64,000 bases of DNA from JAIEOG01 sp964519985 (GCA_964519985.1 CAZFMF010000016.1:1-64000); one strand, 5' to 3'. Numbered from the stretch's first letter, positions 50,093 through 59,110 are shown. The notes: generated from the sequence alone by a model not told the origin. Numbers and translations are program-made.

Positions 50093-53026
50093 ATGCGCCA
50101 AGTTCGTCTGTTTTACGGGTTGGTGTTTGCTTCCGGGGTAAGTGGTCTGCTCTACGAAGTGGTCTGGCAACGCTACCTTGCGATCTTGCTCGGCGCGCAG
50201 GCCTGGGCGACCGTTCTCGTGCTGTCGGTTTACTTGGGGGGATTGAGCGCCGGCTACTTTCTTTTCGGTGCGCTCACCCGCCGTTATCGGCGTAATTTAG
50301 TGACGCTTTATGCCATGGTCGAAGCCGGACTCGCGCTTTGGGCCTTCGCGTTCCCGTGGTTCTTCCAGCTCGCGTTGAAGGCGATTCCATTCTGGGGTGG
50401 TTGGTCGGGGCCGGCGGGAATGGCGCTCGATGTTTGCGTGGCGGTGCTCTTGCTCGGGGTGCCGACGGTTCTGATGGGCGGCACGCTGCCGATCCTCACT
50501 CAAGCCTTGAGCGCGAATCTGGATGATGCGAGCCAGACCCACGCCAAGATCTATGGCTTTAATACCGTGGGCGCGTGCTTTGGTTGCCTCCTCACCGGCT
50601 ATTGGCTGATTCCGCAATTCGGCCTCGCCGCCGCCACGCGCTGGGGCGGCCTATTGAATCTCGCGGTGGGATTGAGTGCGTTTTGGTTGGCCCGGCACTT
50701 TAGCGCCACCCGGAAAATTTCCACCAAAGCTTCCAAAGAAAAACTCACCTTAGATGAGGGGCTCTTGCTGGGGATCGGATTTTTCTCCGGCTTCTACTTG
50801 CTTGCCCTCCAGACGGTGCTCATTCGCCTCACCGGACTTGCCGCCGGCGCTTCGAATTCGCGCTTCGCGCTCATCGTCGCCATCTTTGTTTTCTGCCTTG
50901 GGTTTGGGAGTCTGCTCGTCCGTCGCCTGGGCGAAGCCGGTACACGGCGCCTGTTTTGGAACCAGGCCTTCGCCGCCGTAAGCTTGCTCGCGCTGTATTG
51001 GACCGGTGACGCCTGGTCGTGGGGCGCGCACTTAATGCGGGCGCTGTTGAAAGATATTCCCCAAGCGTATGCGGTTTATCAGTCGATGCTCGGGGGCGTG
51101 TTGTTCGCGCTGCTGGCGGTGCCGATCGGTCTTTCGGGTCTCACCCTTCCACTTTGTTTTCACTTCCTAAAATCCCAATCCGAACGACTGGGCCAGCGCG
51201 TGGGTTGGCTTTACGGGGTGAATACCTTGGGTTGTATCGCCGGCGCTTTTTTTGGCGGCTTCTGGCTATTGAACTTCTTCAATCTCGATCAGGTTTTCAA
51301 ACTTTGCATTCTCTGCGTCGTGGTGACCGCCGCGGCTGCGGCCTATCTCGCCCGTCCGTGGGGAACGGCGCGGGCCTTTCGGCCCGTGGCGGCCGCGGGC
51401 CTACTGACGTTGGCCACGGTCGGAGCGGTTTTGGCACCCCGTTACCATTCGGAACGCTTCATTCAGCCTTTTCGCAATCCCCAACCGCTCGACGTCACCT
51501 TTCAAGGACCCGATGCCTTTGGCCGCTACCTCGGCCGCAATATGAATCTGGTTTTTTGGAAGGACGGGCCGAATACCACGATGGGGGTAGGCGCCGCTCC
51601 CAAGACCGGCGAAGAAATTTCCCGCACGATCTTCGTCAATGGCAAGTCGGACGGGAATACCAATGGCGATCGGTTGACGACGAATATGCTGGCGCATTTG
51701 CCCGGGCTTTTTTCGGATGACCCCGCGCGGGTTTGCGTCATTGGTTTTGGCACCGGGATGACGGTCGGTACGTTGTTGAAGTACCCCATGGTGAAAGCCA
51801 TCGAAGTGGCCGAAATCTCCGGCACGATCATCCTGAATGCTTCCCGGTTCGATCGTTACAATGGCGGTGCCGCCCTAAGTGACCGCGTGCATTTTCGCGA
51901 AATGGACGCGATGCGCCTGCTCGGCAGTGGGCGCGAAAAGTTTGACGTCATCATCAGTGAACCCAGCAACCCGTGGGTTTCGGGCGTCGAGAATCTGTTT
52001 GCGATGGAGTTCTACGATCTGGCGCGCAAATCGCTCTCCGATCACGGTCTCTTCGTGCAGTGGATCCACACGTACTCGTTTTCCGATGAATTGCTCAAGC
52101 GCGTGGTGGCGACGATGGGCCGGGCTTTCCCCTACATTTCAATCTACCAATTGCGATCGGGCGACTACGGCTTGGTGGGAGCGCTGACGCCGATCTCGCG
52201 TTCACAACTGCTGCGAGCGGAAGAACGCTTCAACCAGCTCCCGTCCGTTCAGATGGACATCGCGTTGGCGGGACTGCCCAGCTTCCCCACCGTGCTGGCC
52301 CTCGAAGTCATGACCCCATCGAGTGTTCGCCAGATCGTGGAGAGCACGGGTGAGGTCCACACCTTGACGCACCCCAAACTGAGCGACGAAGCGGCTAAGG
52401 CTTTCTTCACCGGCAGCTACGCGAATGTCGATGATTTCCGTCGCCGGTACCGTTCGTACTTCAAGCACCTCGGTGACTCTTTGCTCCGTCAGTACTACGG
52501 CGATCGCCCGATTCCGGCGGCGGTGGCAAAAACCTTTCAGGTCGCGTTCTGTTCCAAGGATGGCGTCAAAGCCGATTACCTTTGCCGCGAAACCCTGCTG
52601 ATGTCCGAGTTTGAGGCCAAGGTTGCGGCCCAGGTGGCGCCGGATTGGTACAGCGACCCTTCCCGCGCCTTGGCTAGCCTTCCCCTCTTTCGGCCCAAGG
52701 CCACCGCCCAGTTCGGAGAACCCCAGCTCCAGGAAGCCTTCGAGCGTTTTGATTCCTTCAAGCGCTATGCTTCGCCGGTTTTCCACATCACCCAGTCGCA
52801 GTTGGTGGCGCCGGTCGATGCTTGCTTGAAGGCTACGCCGCGGTCTTCGGAAGTTTGGGGACAATGCTTGCTGCAAAAGGTGCTGATCTTAGAATGGCTG
52901 GCCAACCCCAGCGAAGGATTGAGGAACGCCCGACGGGCCTACTTGGATTGGTTCCCAACGCTATCGCCAAAGTCGGCAAGCTACGGCAAGCTGCGAGAAG
53001 CGCGGGAAATCCTGGAGAAGATGTAA
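50093..53026 (+). CDS. Fused MFS/spermidine-synthase-like membrane protein 1
   Basis: 977 residues from the ATG at 50093 (ten codons after an upstream TTG without a ribosome site). The first half (about 1-460) has ten or more membrane segments of a permease-like type (LFYGLVFASGVSGLLYEVVW, VLMGGTLPILTQALSANLDD). The second part (about 520-700) is a spermidine-synthase-like methyltransferase fold: VCVIGFGTGMTVGTL at about 547 and VIISEPSNPWVSGVENLFA at about 620. The usual synthase Asp-Asp motif is replaced by EPSNPW, so polyamine synthesis is doubtful. A C-terminal region of 270 residues has no known domain. The next gene starts right after the stop codon and is a paralogue. Confidence 0.85.
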   Translation: MRQVRLFYGLVFASGVSGLLYEVVWQRYLAILLGAQAWATVLVLSVYLGGLSAGYFLFGALTRRYRRNLVTLYAMVEAGLALWAFAFPWFFQLALKAIPFWGGWSGPAGMALDVCVAVLLLGVPTVLMGGTLPILTQALSANLDDASQTHAKIYGFNTVGACFGCLLTGYWLIPQFGLAAATRWGGLLNLAVGLSAFWLARHFSATRKISTKASKEKLTLDEGLLLGIGFFSGFYLLALQTVLIRLTGLAAGASNSRFALIVAIFVFCLGFGSLLVRRLGEAGTRRLFWNQAFAAVSLLALYWTGDAWSWGAHLMRALLKDIPQAYAVYQSMLGGVLFALLAVPIGLSGLTLPLCFHFLKSQSERLGQRVGWLYGVNTLGCIAGAFFGGFWLLNFFNLDQVFKLCILCVVVTAAAAAYLARPWGTARAFRPVAAAGLLTLATVGAVLAPRYHSERFIQPFRNPQPLDVTFQGPDAFGRYLGRNMNLVFWKDGPNTTMGVGAAPKTGEEISRTIFVNGKSDGNTNGDRLTTNMLAHLPGLFSDDPARVCVIGFGTGMTVGTLLKYPMVKAIEVAEISGTIILNASRFDRYNGGAALSDRVHFREMDAMRLLGSGREKFDVIISEPSNPWVSGVENLFAMEFYDLARKSLSDHGLFVQWIHTYSFSDELLKRVVATMGRAFPYISIYQLRSGDYGLVGALTPISRSQLLRAEERFNQLPSVQMDIALAGLPSFPTVLALEVMTPSSVRQIVESTGEVHTLTHPKLSDEAAKAFFTGSYANVDDFRRRYRSYFKHLGDSLLRQYYGDRPIPAAVAKTFQVAFCSKDGVKADYLCRETLLMSEFEAKVAAQVAPDWYSDPSRALASLPLFRPKATAQFGEPQLQEAFERFDSFKRYASPVFHITQSQLVAPVDACLKATPRSSEVWGQCLLQKVLILEWLANPSEGLRNARRAYLDWFPTLSPKSASYGKLREAREILEKM

Positions 53027-55990
53027 ATGCGATCCGGCAAAGTTTCGGTGGGTTGGTTTCCGTTGGTGTTCATGTCGGGCGCGGCGGCGCTAATCTACCA
53101 GGTCACTTGGCAGCGGTACCTTGGCATTCTGCTCGGCACCCAAAGCAAATCCATCGCCATTGTGCTGGCGATTTTTCTCACCGGCATGGCGCTAGGCTAT
53201 TTTACTTTCGGCCGCTTCACGCAGATTCGGCGTTGGAATTTACTGACCGCATTTGCGGTGACCGAAGTGCTACTCGCCTTCTGGGGCATTGCCTTTCCTT
53301 TGCTCTTCAAAGGCGCCCAGGCGGTCACCGCTGCTTACTATGCACGCTTTGGCGTGCAAAGCTCGGGGATTGATCTCCTCTGCGCGCTCTTTCTCCTGGG
53401 GCCGCCCACGTTTTTGATGGGGGGAACACTCCCCTTACTGACTCAAGGCTTGAGCGCGGACGCCGCGGCCGCCAGCCGCTTGCACGCCCGCATTTATGGT
53501 TGGAATACCGTGGGTGCCGCTTTCGGCGCGTGGTTGGCCGGATACTTTCTCATTCCCCTGACCGACTTGCCGGTGACGGTCACCATCGCCGGGTTGTTCA
53601 ATACGGTCGTGGGCGGCGTGAGTTACTTTGCCTACGCCCGTAACGCGAGTGTCGCCGCCCGCAAAACTCCGGCCCGAAAAAAGGAAATCTGGGATCGTCG
53701 GGCTTGGATCTTGGTCGGCGTGGCCCTGCTTTCCGGATTCTGCGTCTTCACCCTGGAGAATGTGTTTGTCCGGTTGGTGGGTTTAGCCACCGGCCCTTCC
53801 CAGACGAACTTCACTTTGGTGGTGGCGGTCTTCGTTCTGGCGTTGGGGTTGGGAAGTCTGGGGGTGCGTCGGGTCGCCGATTGGAGCGATCGCCACTTGC
53901 TTTGGAATCTTTTGGCGGTTGCGACGGCTTTGCTCGCGCTGTATTTCTCCGCGGATTACTGGCCGTACTGGGTCTACCGCGTGCGCGTGGTGTTTCGGGA
54001 TATTCCCGCCGCCTACACCGTCTTTCAAATCGCCGTAGGCGCGCTTTTCTTCGGCCTTTTCATTTTCCCCATTGCGCTTTGCGGTTTGACCCTTCCACTT
54101 TGCTTCCACCTTTTGAAAGAAAAAGCGGAGACTCTCGGGGATCGCGTGGGCCGCCTTTACGCGTTCAATGCGATGGGCTGCATCTTGGGCGCGGTGGCGG
54201 GCTATTGGCTTTTGACCTGGTTAAACCTCGACCAGCTCTTCCGCCTTTGTGTCTTACTTTTCCTGTTGAGCGCCCTAGGGGCCTTGGCAATTGCGGGCTT
54301 CCGGCCGTTTGAGCGGGCATTCCAGTTGGCGACACTCTGGATTCTGGCGTTAGCGACTGGGGTGGTTTTCGCGCCGGATTTGGATCGGCGGATGTTCCTC
54401 CAAGCTTTCCGGCAGACCCGGCCCATCGAGGATGCGTTGACCGGGCGTGAGGGGTTTGCCCGCACCTTGTCGCGGGTGGGCGAAACGATCTTCTATAAGG
54501 ACGGTCCGGAAGCGTCGGTCGCCGTGGTCCGTTCTCCCGCGCAAGGTCAAGAGTCCACGCGCTCGGTCATTATCAACGGCAAGTCGGACGGCAGTACCGG
54601 CGGGGATCGCCTCACCATGAGTTTGACCGCCCATCTTCCGGGGTTGTTGGCGCCGCGACTGAATCGGGCTTGCGTCATTGGTTTCGGTACCGGGGTAACG
54701 GCGGGTGAGTTGGCCCGCTATTCCGAAAACCAGAGCGTGGATCTCGTTGAACTCTCGGGAACCTTGCTCAAACAGGCCTCACTCTTTGATGCGTACAACG
54801 GGGAAGTCAGTCAAAACGCGAAAATCCGACTCCACGAAATGGATGCCTTCCGATTTCTGGCCGCGGGCGACGCTTACGACCTGATTATTAGTGAACCCAG
54901 CAATCCGTGGGTCGCGGGGGTGGAGAATCTTTTCACCGCTGAATACTACCAGCTCGCTAAGAAGCGCCTGAGCGAAGACGGCGTCTTTGTCCAATGGGTG
55001 CAACTCTATTCCTTCCAGGACGTTCTCGTGCGTCGGGTCTTGGCCACCCTTTCCCAGAACTTCGCCCATGTTCGCGTGTTCAAAATGTTGGACTCCGATA
55101 TTGCTTTGGTGGCGAGCAACCGTCCCCTCGGAGCCGAGGCGGTTTCCCGCGCGGAGACGCGTTGGGCGGCGAACCCCGCGGTCGCCACGAGTCTAAAGGC
55201 GTTGGGGATCTCGGGGGTGGAAGTTGCCCTTGGCATGGAGCTCCTGCCGCCGTCATTGGTATTCGTGGCGGCGCAAGGTTCGCCCATCTACCATTTGGAT
55301 ACCCCGCGGCTTAGCACCGATGCGGCGCGAGCGCAGTTCTTAGGCCAGACGGCGTCACTGATCGAGGAGCGGCGCAAGATCCCGACTTACGGTTTGGCCC
55401 AGTCGGAGCTGCTCCTGAGTCGCCGTTCACCGCGGATCTCATTCGAACAAGCGGAAGTGTTTCGCAAAGCTTATTGTGATCACCCGGTGGCAAAGAGTCG
55501 CGCGCTTTGTGAAGAAGTGTTGGTTTACGAAAAGTTTCTGCGGCCGGACATTGCCTTTGAGCGCGCCTTCGGGGAGACGTTAAGGCCGGAAGTCCTTGTG
55601 AATCTCGAAATGATGCGCATGCCGGGAAAGATCACGCGGATCGATCGGGTGGAGCTCAGTGCGATCCACTCCGCAGTGCAGACGTTTCGCACCTACACTT
55701 CCGCACTGGCGCCGTTGCCGACCCAAGGGCTGGAGGCCCGGTTAGATGCTTGTTTGACCCTCAATCGGGCCGACGCCCGGATGGCGGGCGAATGCCTGAT
55801 CGAGAAGATTGCTTTGCTGGAGTTCAGCCGTCCCGGCTCCGAAAGCTGGGGCCGAACGGTCAACCAATACCGGCAGTGGTTTGCCGTCTTGCCAAAAGAC
55901 ACGCCCGACTACGCGATCTTTGCCGAGGTCGCCCGGGCGCTGCGAAGTGTTCCCGAGGGTCCGCGCGGAATTGCTTCGGACCGGGAATAG
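53027..55990 (+). CDS. Fused MFS/spermidine-synthase-like membrane protein 2
   Basis: 987 residues, starting directly after the stop of the first copy (TAAATG). The same order is kept: permease-like half (FPLVFMSGAAALIYQVTWQR, PTFLMGGTLPLLTQGLSADA), SAM-type fold (CVIGFGTGVTAGELARY at about 548) and IISEPSNPWVAGVENLFTAE at about 622, then the long C-terminal region. The two copies are clearly diverged, so the duplication is old, but their lengths and motif positions are nearly the same. The pair may form a two-part membrane complex. Substrate unknown. Confidence 0.85.
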   Translation: MRSGKVSVGWFPLVFMSGAAALIYQVTWQRYLGILLGTQSKSIAIVLAIFLTGMALGYFTFGRFTQIRRWNLLTAFAVTEVLLAFWGIAFPLLFKGAQAVTAAYYARFGVQSSGIDLLCALFLLGPPTFLMGGTLPLLTQGLSADAAAASRLHARIYGWNTVGAAFGAWLAGYFLIPLTDLPVTVTIAGLFNTVVGGVSYFAYARNASVAARKTPARKKEIWDRRAWILVGVALLSGFCVFTLENVFVRLVGLATGPSQTNFTLVVAVFVLALGLGSLGVRRVADWSDRHLLWNLLAVATALLALYFSADYWPYWVYRVRVVFRDIPAAYTVFQIAVGALFFGLFIFPIALCGLTLPLCFHLLKEKAETLGDRVGRLYAFNAMGCILGAVAGYWLLTWLNLDQLFRLCVLLFLLSALGALAIAGFRPFERAFQLATLWILALATGVVFAPDLDRRMFLQAFRQTRPIEDALTGREGFARTLSRVGETIFYKDGPEASVAVVRSPAQGQESTRSVIINGKSDGSTGGDRLTMSLTAHLPGLLAPRLNRACVIGFGTGVTAGELARYSENQSVDLVELSGTLLKQASLFDAYNGEVSQNAKIRLHEMDAFRFLAAGDAYDLIISEPSNPWVAGVENLFTAEYYQLAKKRLSEDGVFVQWVQLYSFQDVLVRRVLATLSQNFAHVRVFKMLDSDIALVASNRPLGAEAVSRAETRWAANPAVATSLKALGISGVEVALGMELLPPSLVFVAAQGSPIYHLDTPRLSTDAARAQFLGQTASLIEERRKIPTYGLAQSELLLSRRSPRISFEQAEVFRKAYCDHPVAKSRALCEEVLVYEKFLRPDIAFERAFGETLRPEVLVNLEMMRMPGKITRIDRVELSAIHSAVQTFRTYTSALAPLPTQGLEARLDACLTLNRADARMAGECLIEKIALLEFSRPGSESWGRTVNQYRQWFAVLPKDTPDYAIFAEVARALRSVPEGPRGIASDRE

Positions 55991-56779
55991 CTATTTCGTC
56001 GCAACCTTTTCGGAATAGGGTGCGCCCACGGGTTGGCCCTGGGTGTCTAAATCCTGAAAGCGGAGATAGACTGCCGCGACATCGTTCTTCTGCTTTTCGT
56101 CGGTGACCGAAAAGAGCGAATCGGAAAGCGCCCCCGCGACGTCCGCCTCGGCGATCACTTCGAGCACTTGCCGCGTCCAACCATCGGGTTCGCAAAAGGT
56201 CTGGCCGTCCTTCGCAAATGTCTTACTGCAGAGGAACACGGCGGAACGACACTGATCGGCTTCGAGCCAAGTGCGCACACTCATCAAGCCTTGGTAGTCG
56301 ATGCGGCCGCGTTTAAACGCGACGAGAAAGCTAAACCAAGTGGGCTCCCGTCGCGCTTCGTTGAAATCGAGCGAACCGCGGAAGTTATCCGCCACCACGC
56401 GGGTCAAGCGATGGGTATCCCTCGCGCCATTGCGATTGCCGTCGTCGCCGACAAAGAAGATATCCGGCTCGCCCAGTTTCCCGGTGGCGATGGCGTCGTC
56501 CTGCTCTAGCTTCACATTGATTTTGGTATAGAAATCAAAAGGTGCCCAAGGTTGCTTGGCCGCTTTCGAGGCCGCCCGGGTCGAAAGGATTTCGCAGCGC
56601 GGGCCGGCGGCTTCTTCGATTCTTTTTACGCCGACATCGAGATACGAGCGTTCATTTTTCAAGGCTTCGTATCCATCCACCCGCAATGAAACGAGGCTTT
56701 GCCGGACCTCGCTCGCGCCGGCCGTGCTGGCCAAGAACAAACCGACATAGGCAAACTGGTGCAATTGATTGATTGTCAT
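55991..56779 (-). CDS. Exported protein of unknown function
   Basis: 262 residues from the ATG at 56779, with GGGGGGA upstream; a longer start 12 codons earlier is less likely. A signal peptide (QLHQFAYVGLFLASTAGAS) precedes a mature protein with a Cys pair pattern (GPRCEILS, DQCRSAVFLCSK, QTFCEPDG). DIFFVGDDGNRNGARDTHRL and TWFSFLVAFKRGRIDYQGLM are notable segments, but no domain was recognised. It is convergent with the second MFS-synthase gene. Function unknown. Confidence 0.65.
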   Translation of the reverse strand: MTINQLHQFAYVGLFLASTAGASEVRQSLVSLRVDGYEALKNERSYLDVGVKRIEEAAGPRCEILSTRAASKAAKQPWAPFDFYTKINVKLEQDDAIATGKLGEPDIFFVGDDGNRNGARDTHRLTRVVADNFRGSLDFNEARREPTWFSFLVAFKRGRIDYQGLMSVRTWLEADQCRSAVFLCSKTFAKDGQTFCEPDGWTRQVLEVIAEADVAGALSDSLFSVTDEKQKNDVAAVYLRFQDLDTQGQPVGAPYSEKVATK

Positions 56780-56805
56780 TTTCCCCCCATCCCAATAACG
56801 AGACG

Positions 56806-56835
56806 AGAGTAGCAATGGGCGGTCGAGGCCGTCAA
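56806..56835 (-). promoter_or_regulatory. Possible sigma-70 promoter of the 56.0-kb exported gene
   Basis: Minus strand: TTGACG, an 18-base spacer and TACTCT, ending about 27 bases before the ATG. Both elements are fair rather than strong. Confidence 0.4.
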
Positions 56836-56865
56836 CGCGCCGCCCTTATCTCACGACGTGTCGCG

Positions 56866-58494
56866 TCAATCTGCTTTTACGGCAATGGCGAGTTCGAGAA
56901 CTTTCTCGTTGGGGATCGGTTGGTCGGTTTGGTGGATGCGGCGGTACCAGTAGTAGTTGCGCAAGACGGAGCCAACGTACTCCCGAGTTTCCTTAAAGGG
57001 GATCAAGTCGGTGAACAAAATCGGATCGTCGGTCGGGTAGCTGCGTGTCCAACCTTTTAGCTTGCCCGGTCCGGCGTTGTAACCGGCCAGTGCCAGATGG
57101 ACTTGCCCGTTGGTCTTCTTCAACAATTCGGCCACGTACTTCGCTCCCACCGCGATATTGGTTTCGGGATCGAAGAGGTTGGGGCGTTTTTTCCAACGCC
57201 GCCCGGTCTTAGGCAATACCTGTAAAAGACCATGGGCATTGGCACTGGACACCGCGTTGGCATCGAACGCGCTCTCGCGGCGGGCAATGGCGAGCAAAAA
57301 GTACGGGTCCATCCCCCCGGACTGTTTTTCGAAGATGGGAAAAAGCACTTTGGGAAAATACAGTTCGAGCGTTTGTCGCGAGATCAAACTGGGGTTTTGG
57401 TACAGCACATCGGAGAGGATGGAGATCTTGGATTTATAATCGCCTTGTTCTTTTTTCAGCTCCGCGAGGTAGAGCATCACCTCGGGCTCGAGCCCGCGTC
57501 CGCGCGAGTGGGCGACGGCCCAATCCAAGACCGTCGAGGCCGACGCATCAAAACCAAAGCGATGGAGAATCTCCACTTGTTCCAAAAGCATATTCACTTC
57601 GGGATCTTGGCGCGCACGCTTCGAGGAATGGCCCGACGACTTGGCCAACAGTTCGCCCGGATCCTTTCCGGCGGCGGTTTGGGCAACCAGACTATGAAAA
57701 GAAAAGGGGTACTTCCCTTGGAGGTTAGCCAAAGTCTCCTTGGCTTCCGAAGCTTCCTCGAGCTTAAGCTGCGTGCGGTACAGCCAGTATAAGGCCCGGC
57801 CCACAAACGTACCGGAAATCGCGGCCGAGGTTTTCAGGACGGCTTTCGCGGCGGCGAAATCCCCCTTGGCGTAATACATAAGACCCGCGCGCGTCAGCAC
57901 CTGCTCCTGATCCGCCGGCGCATCCTTCATGCAACTTCCGCCTTTTTCGTAAAGGCGTCCAATTTCTTCGTAGCCGACTTTGGTCGGGAGGCGATCTTCG
58001 AGGCTGGCGGCAATGGCCACCGCCGCGTTGTTCGGGCATTCCGATTCGCGTAGCGCCGCCAGTTTCAATGCCTTCATCGCGCCCGCTTGTCCCTTGGGCA
58101 TTCCGCGGAGCAGCCCAGGGACGGGCGCGCTCCGCAAGTCGGCCCAGTTCAACACCTGATGCTTTGCGCCCAAGTGCGGGCGGTAGGTCTTGCCTTGGTA
58201 TCGCACCGGCAATGCCTCTTTTTGCACTTCCTTGGCGCAGGCCTCGAGCTTCTCGCGATTGAGCACGCTGAAACAAAAGACGGAGGCGACGGGCGTCGCG
58301 CGGCAGTTTGCTTCAAACTGTTGTTGGTGTTCGGAGTGGAGGCGCTTTTGGATCAAATCGTCGAAGAGCTTTGCCATGGGAAAGGCGGGATCTTCGGCCG
58401 GGCCGCGATCGGCGTTATCGGCCGCGAGCCGCGTGTCGGCGGAGGTGCAGCCGGCGAGCAAAACCAGGCAAAGCAGAACGAGACTTTTGGGCAT
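56866..58494 (-). CDS. Lytic transglycosylase lipoprotein (Slt70-like)
   Basis: 542 residues. The lipoprotein signal is LVLLCLVLLAGC. A long helical region with TPR-like turns (about 120-390) is followed by an SLT domain (about 395-520): catalytic Glu in AIARRESAFDANAVSS, HGLLQVLPKTGRRW, NIAVGAKYVAELL and LALAGYNAGPGKLKGW. It cuts peptidoglycan to 1,6-anhydro ends, attached to a membrane facing the periplasm. The TPR-like build recalls the exported protein at 3.5 kb, which lacks the catalytic part. It stands alone, with 223 bases to the divergent lipoprotein gene. Confidence 0.92.
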   Translation of the reverse strand: MPKSLVLLCLVLLAGCTSADTRLAADNADRGPAEDPAFPMAKLFDDLIQKRLHSEHQQQFEANCRATPVASVFCFSVLNREKLEACAKEVQKEALPVRYQGKTYRPHLGAKHQVLNWADLRSAPVPGLLRGMPKGQAGAMKALKLAALRESECPNNAAVAIAASLEDRLPTKVGYEEIGRLYEKGGSCMKDAPADQEQVLTRAGLMYYAKGDFAAAKAVLKTSAAISGTFVGRALYWLYRTQLKLEEASEAKETLANLQGKYPFSFHSLVAQTAAGKDPGELLAKSSGHSSKRARQDPEVNMLLEQVEILHRFGFDASASTVLDWAVAHSRGRGLEPEVMLYLAELKKEQGDYKSKISILSDVLYQNPSLISRQTLELYFPKVLFPIFEKQSGGMDPYFLLAIARRESAFDANAVSSANAHGLLQVLPKTGRRWKKRPNLFDPETNIAVGAKYVAELLKKTNGQVHLALAGYNAGPGKLKGWTRSYPTDDPILFTDLIPFKETREYVGSVLRNYYWYRRIHQTDQPIPNEKVLELAIAVKAD

Positions 58495-58640
58495 CGATTT
58501 TCCTGAAAGAGAGTAGGGGAGGTGGGACCGTTCTTCATTCTATCGCGACTTCGCGATTCGCGGTGCCGTAACGCGTCACCACTGTCGAACACTTTGAGTG
58601 AACGCCGGTGGCAACCGGTCCGTCCACTGGCTGGTTTCGG

Positions 58641-58656
58641 TGGCCCGGGAATTGCT
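58641..58656 (+). promoter_or_regulatory. Sigma-54 promoter of the small Pro/Tyr-rich lipoprotein
   Basis: TGGCCCGGGAATTGCT: TGGCCC, five bases, TTGCT, with 10 bases between GG and GC and one mismatch to TGGCAC. The predicted start is near 58667, giving a leader of about 51 bases to the ATG at 58718, with GAGGAGAGAG as ribosome site. Confidence 0.6.
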
Positions 58657-58717
58657 CAAAGCACCCCTGCCGGTAGGGCGTACCCGACGGGTGCGCGAAC
58701 GGCTTGAGGAGAGAGTG

Positions 58718-59008
58718 ATGCGTCGTACGTTTTTGATTTTGATGGTGTCGATGGTGTTCTTGGCCGGTTGCGGCCAGGACTGTTACTACGGTGGGGGGTA
58801 CGGGTACCAGCAGCCGTACAATCCGAATTGCGCGTACCAACAGTACCCGCAAACCCAATACCCACAGCCGTATCCGCAATACCCGCAGTATCCGCAGTAT
58901 CCGACGACGGGATACCCGCCGACGGGTGGCTATTATCCGCCGACGCAGCCGCCGGTGTATCCTTGCCCGGCGAATAACCCGTACTGCTATCACGAAGTTC
59001 AGGAATAA
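58718..59008 (+). CDS. Small Pro/Tyr/Gln-rich lipoprotein
   Basis: 96 residues from the ATG at 58718. The lipoprotein signal is FLILMVSMVFLAGC. The rest is low complexity: Gly/Tyr-rich, then repeats of PQYPQYP (about 50-62), a TGYPPTGG unit and a Cys-bearing end (PCPANNPYCYH). No fold is expected; it is probably an extended surface or periplasmic chain. The DNA repeats (CAGTATCCG-like) come from the coding low complexity. It lies behind a sigma-54 promoter. Function unknown. Confidence 0.7.
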   Translation: MRRTFLILMVSMVFLAGCGQDCYYGGGYGYQQPYNPNCAYQQYPQTQYPQPYPQYPQYPQYPTTGYPPTGGYYPPTQPPVYPCPANNPYCYHEVQE

Positions 59009-59011
59009 TTA

Positions 59012-59108
59012 GTCATTGCGAGGGCCGGTCGTTGCGAACGCAGTGAAGCAACCTCGCATCGCCAAGGCGATGCGGGATTGCCGCGTCGCTAGCGCTCCTC
59101 GCAATGAC
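59012..59108. repeat. Dispersed palindromic repeat (CATTGCGAGG family), copy 4
   Basis: Begins GTCATTGCGAGGGCCGGTCG, contains GAAGCAACCTCGCATCGCC and GGCGATGCGGGATTGCCGC, and ends CTCCTCGCAATGAC. It fills the gap between two convergent genes, three bases after the lipoprotein stop, where it could end transcription from both sides. Confidence 0.85.
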
Positions 59109-59110
59109 CG

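Noticed and set aside
50093..55990. Calling the two large proteins spermidine synthases
   Set aside because: The fold is similar, but the catalytic Asp motif is replaced by EPSNPW and half of each protein is a membrane domain, so the enzyme name is not supported.
58855..58905. Short tandem repeats that could suggest a CRISPR or satellite
   Set aside because: They are codons of the Pro-Gln-Tyr repeat of the lipoprotein; there are no spacers.
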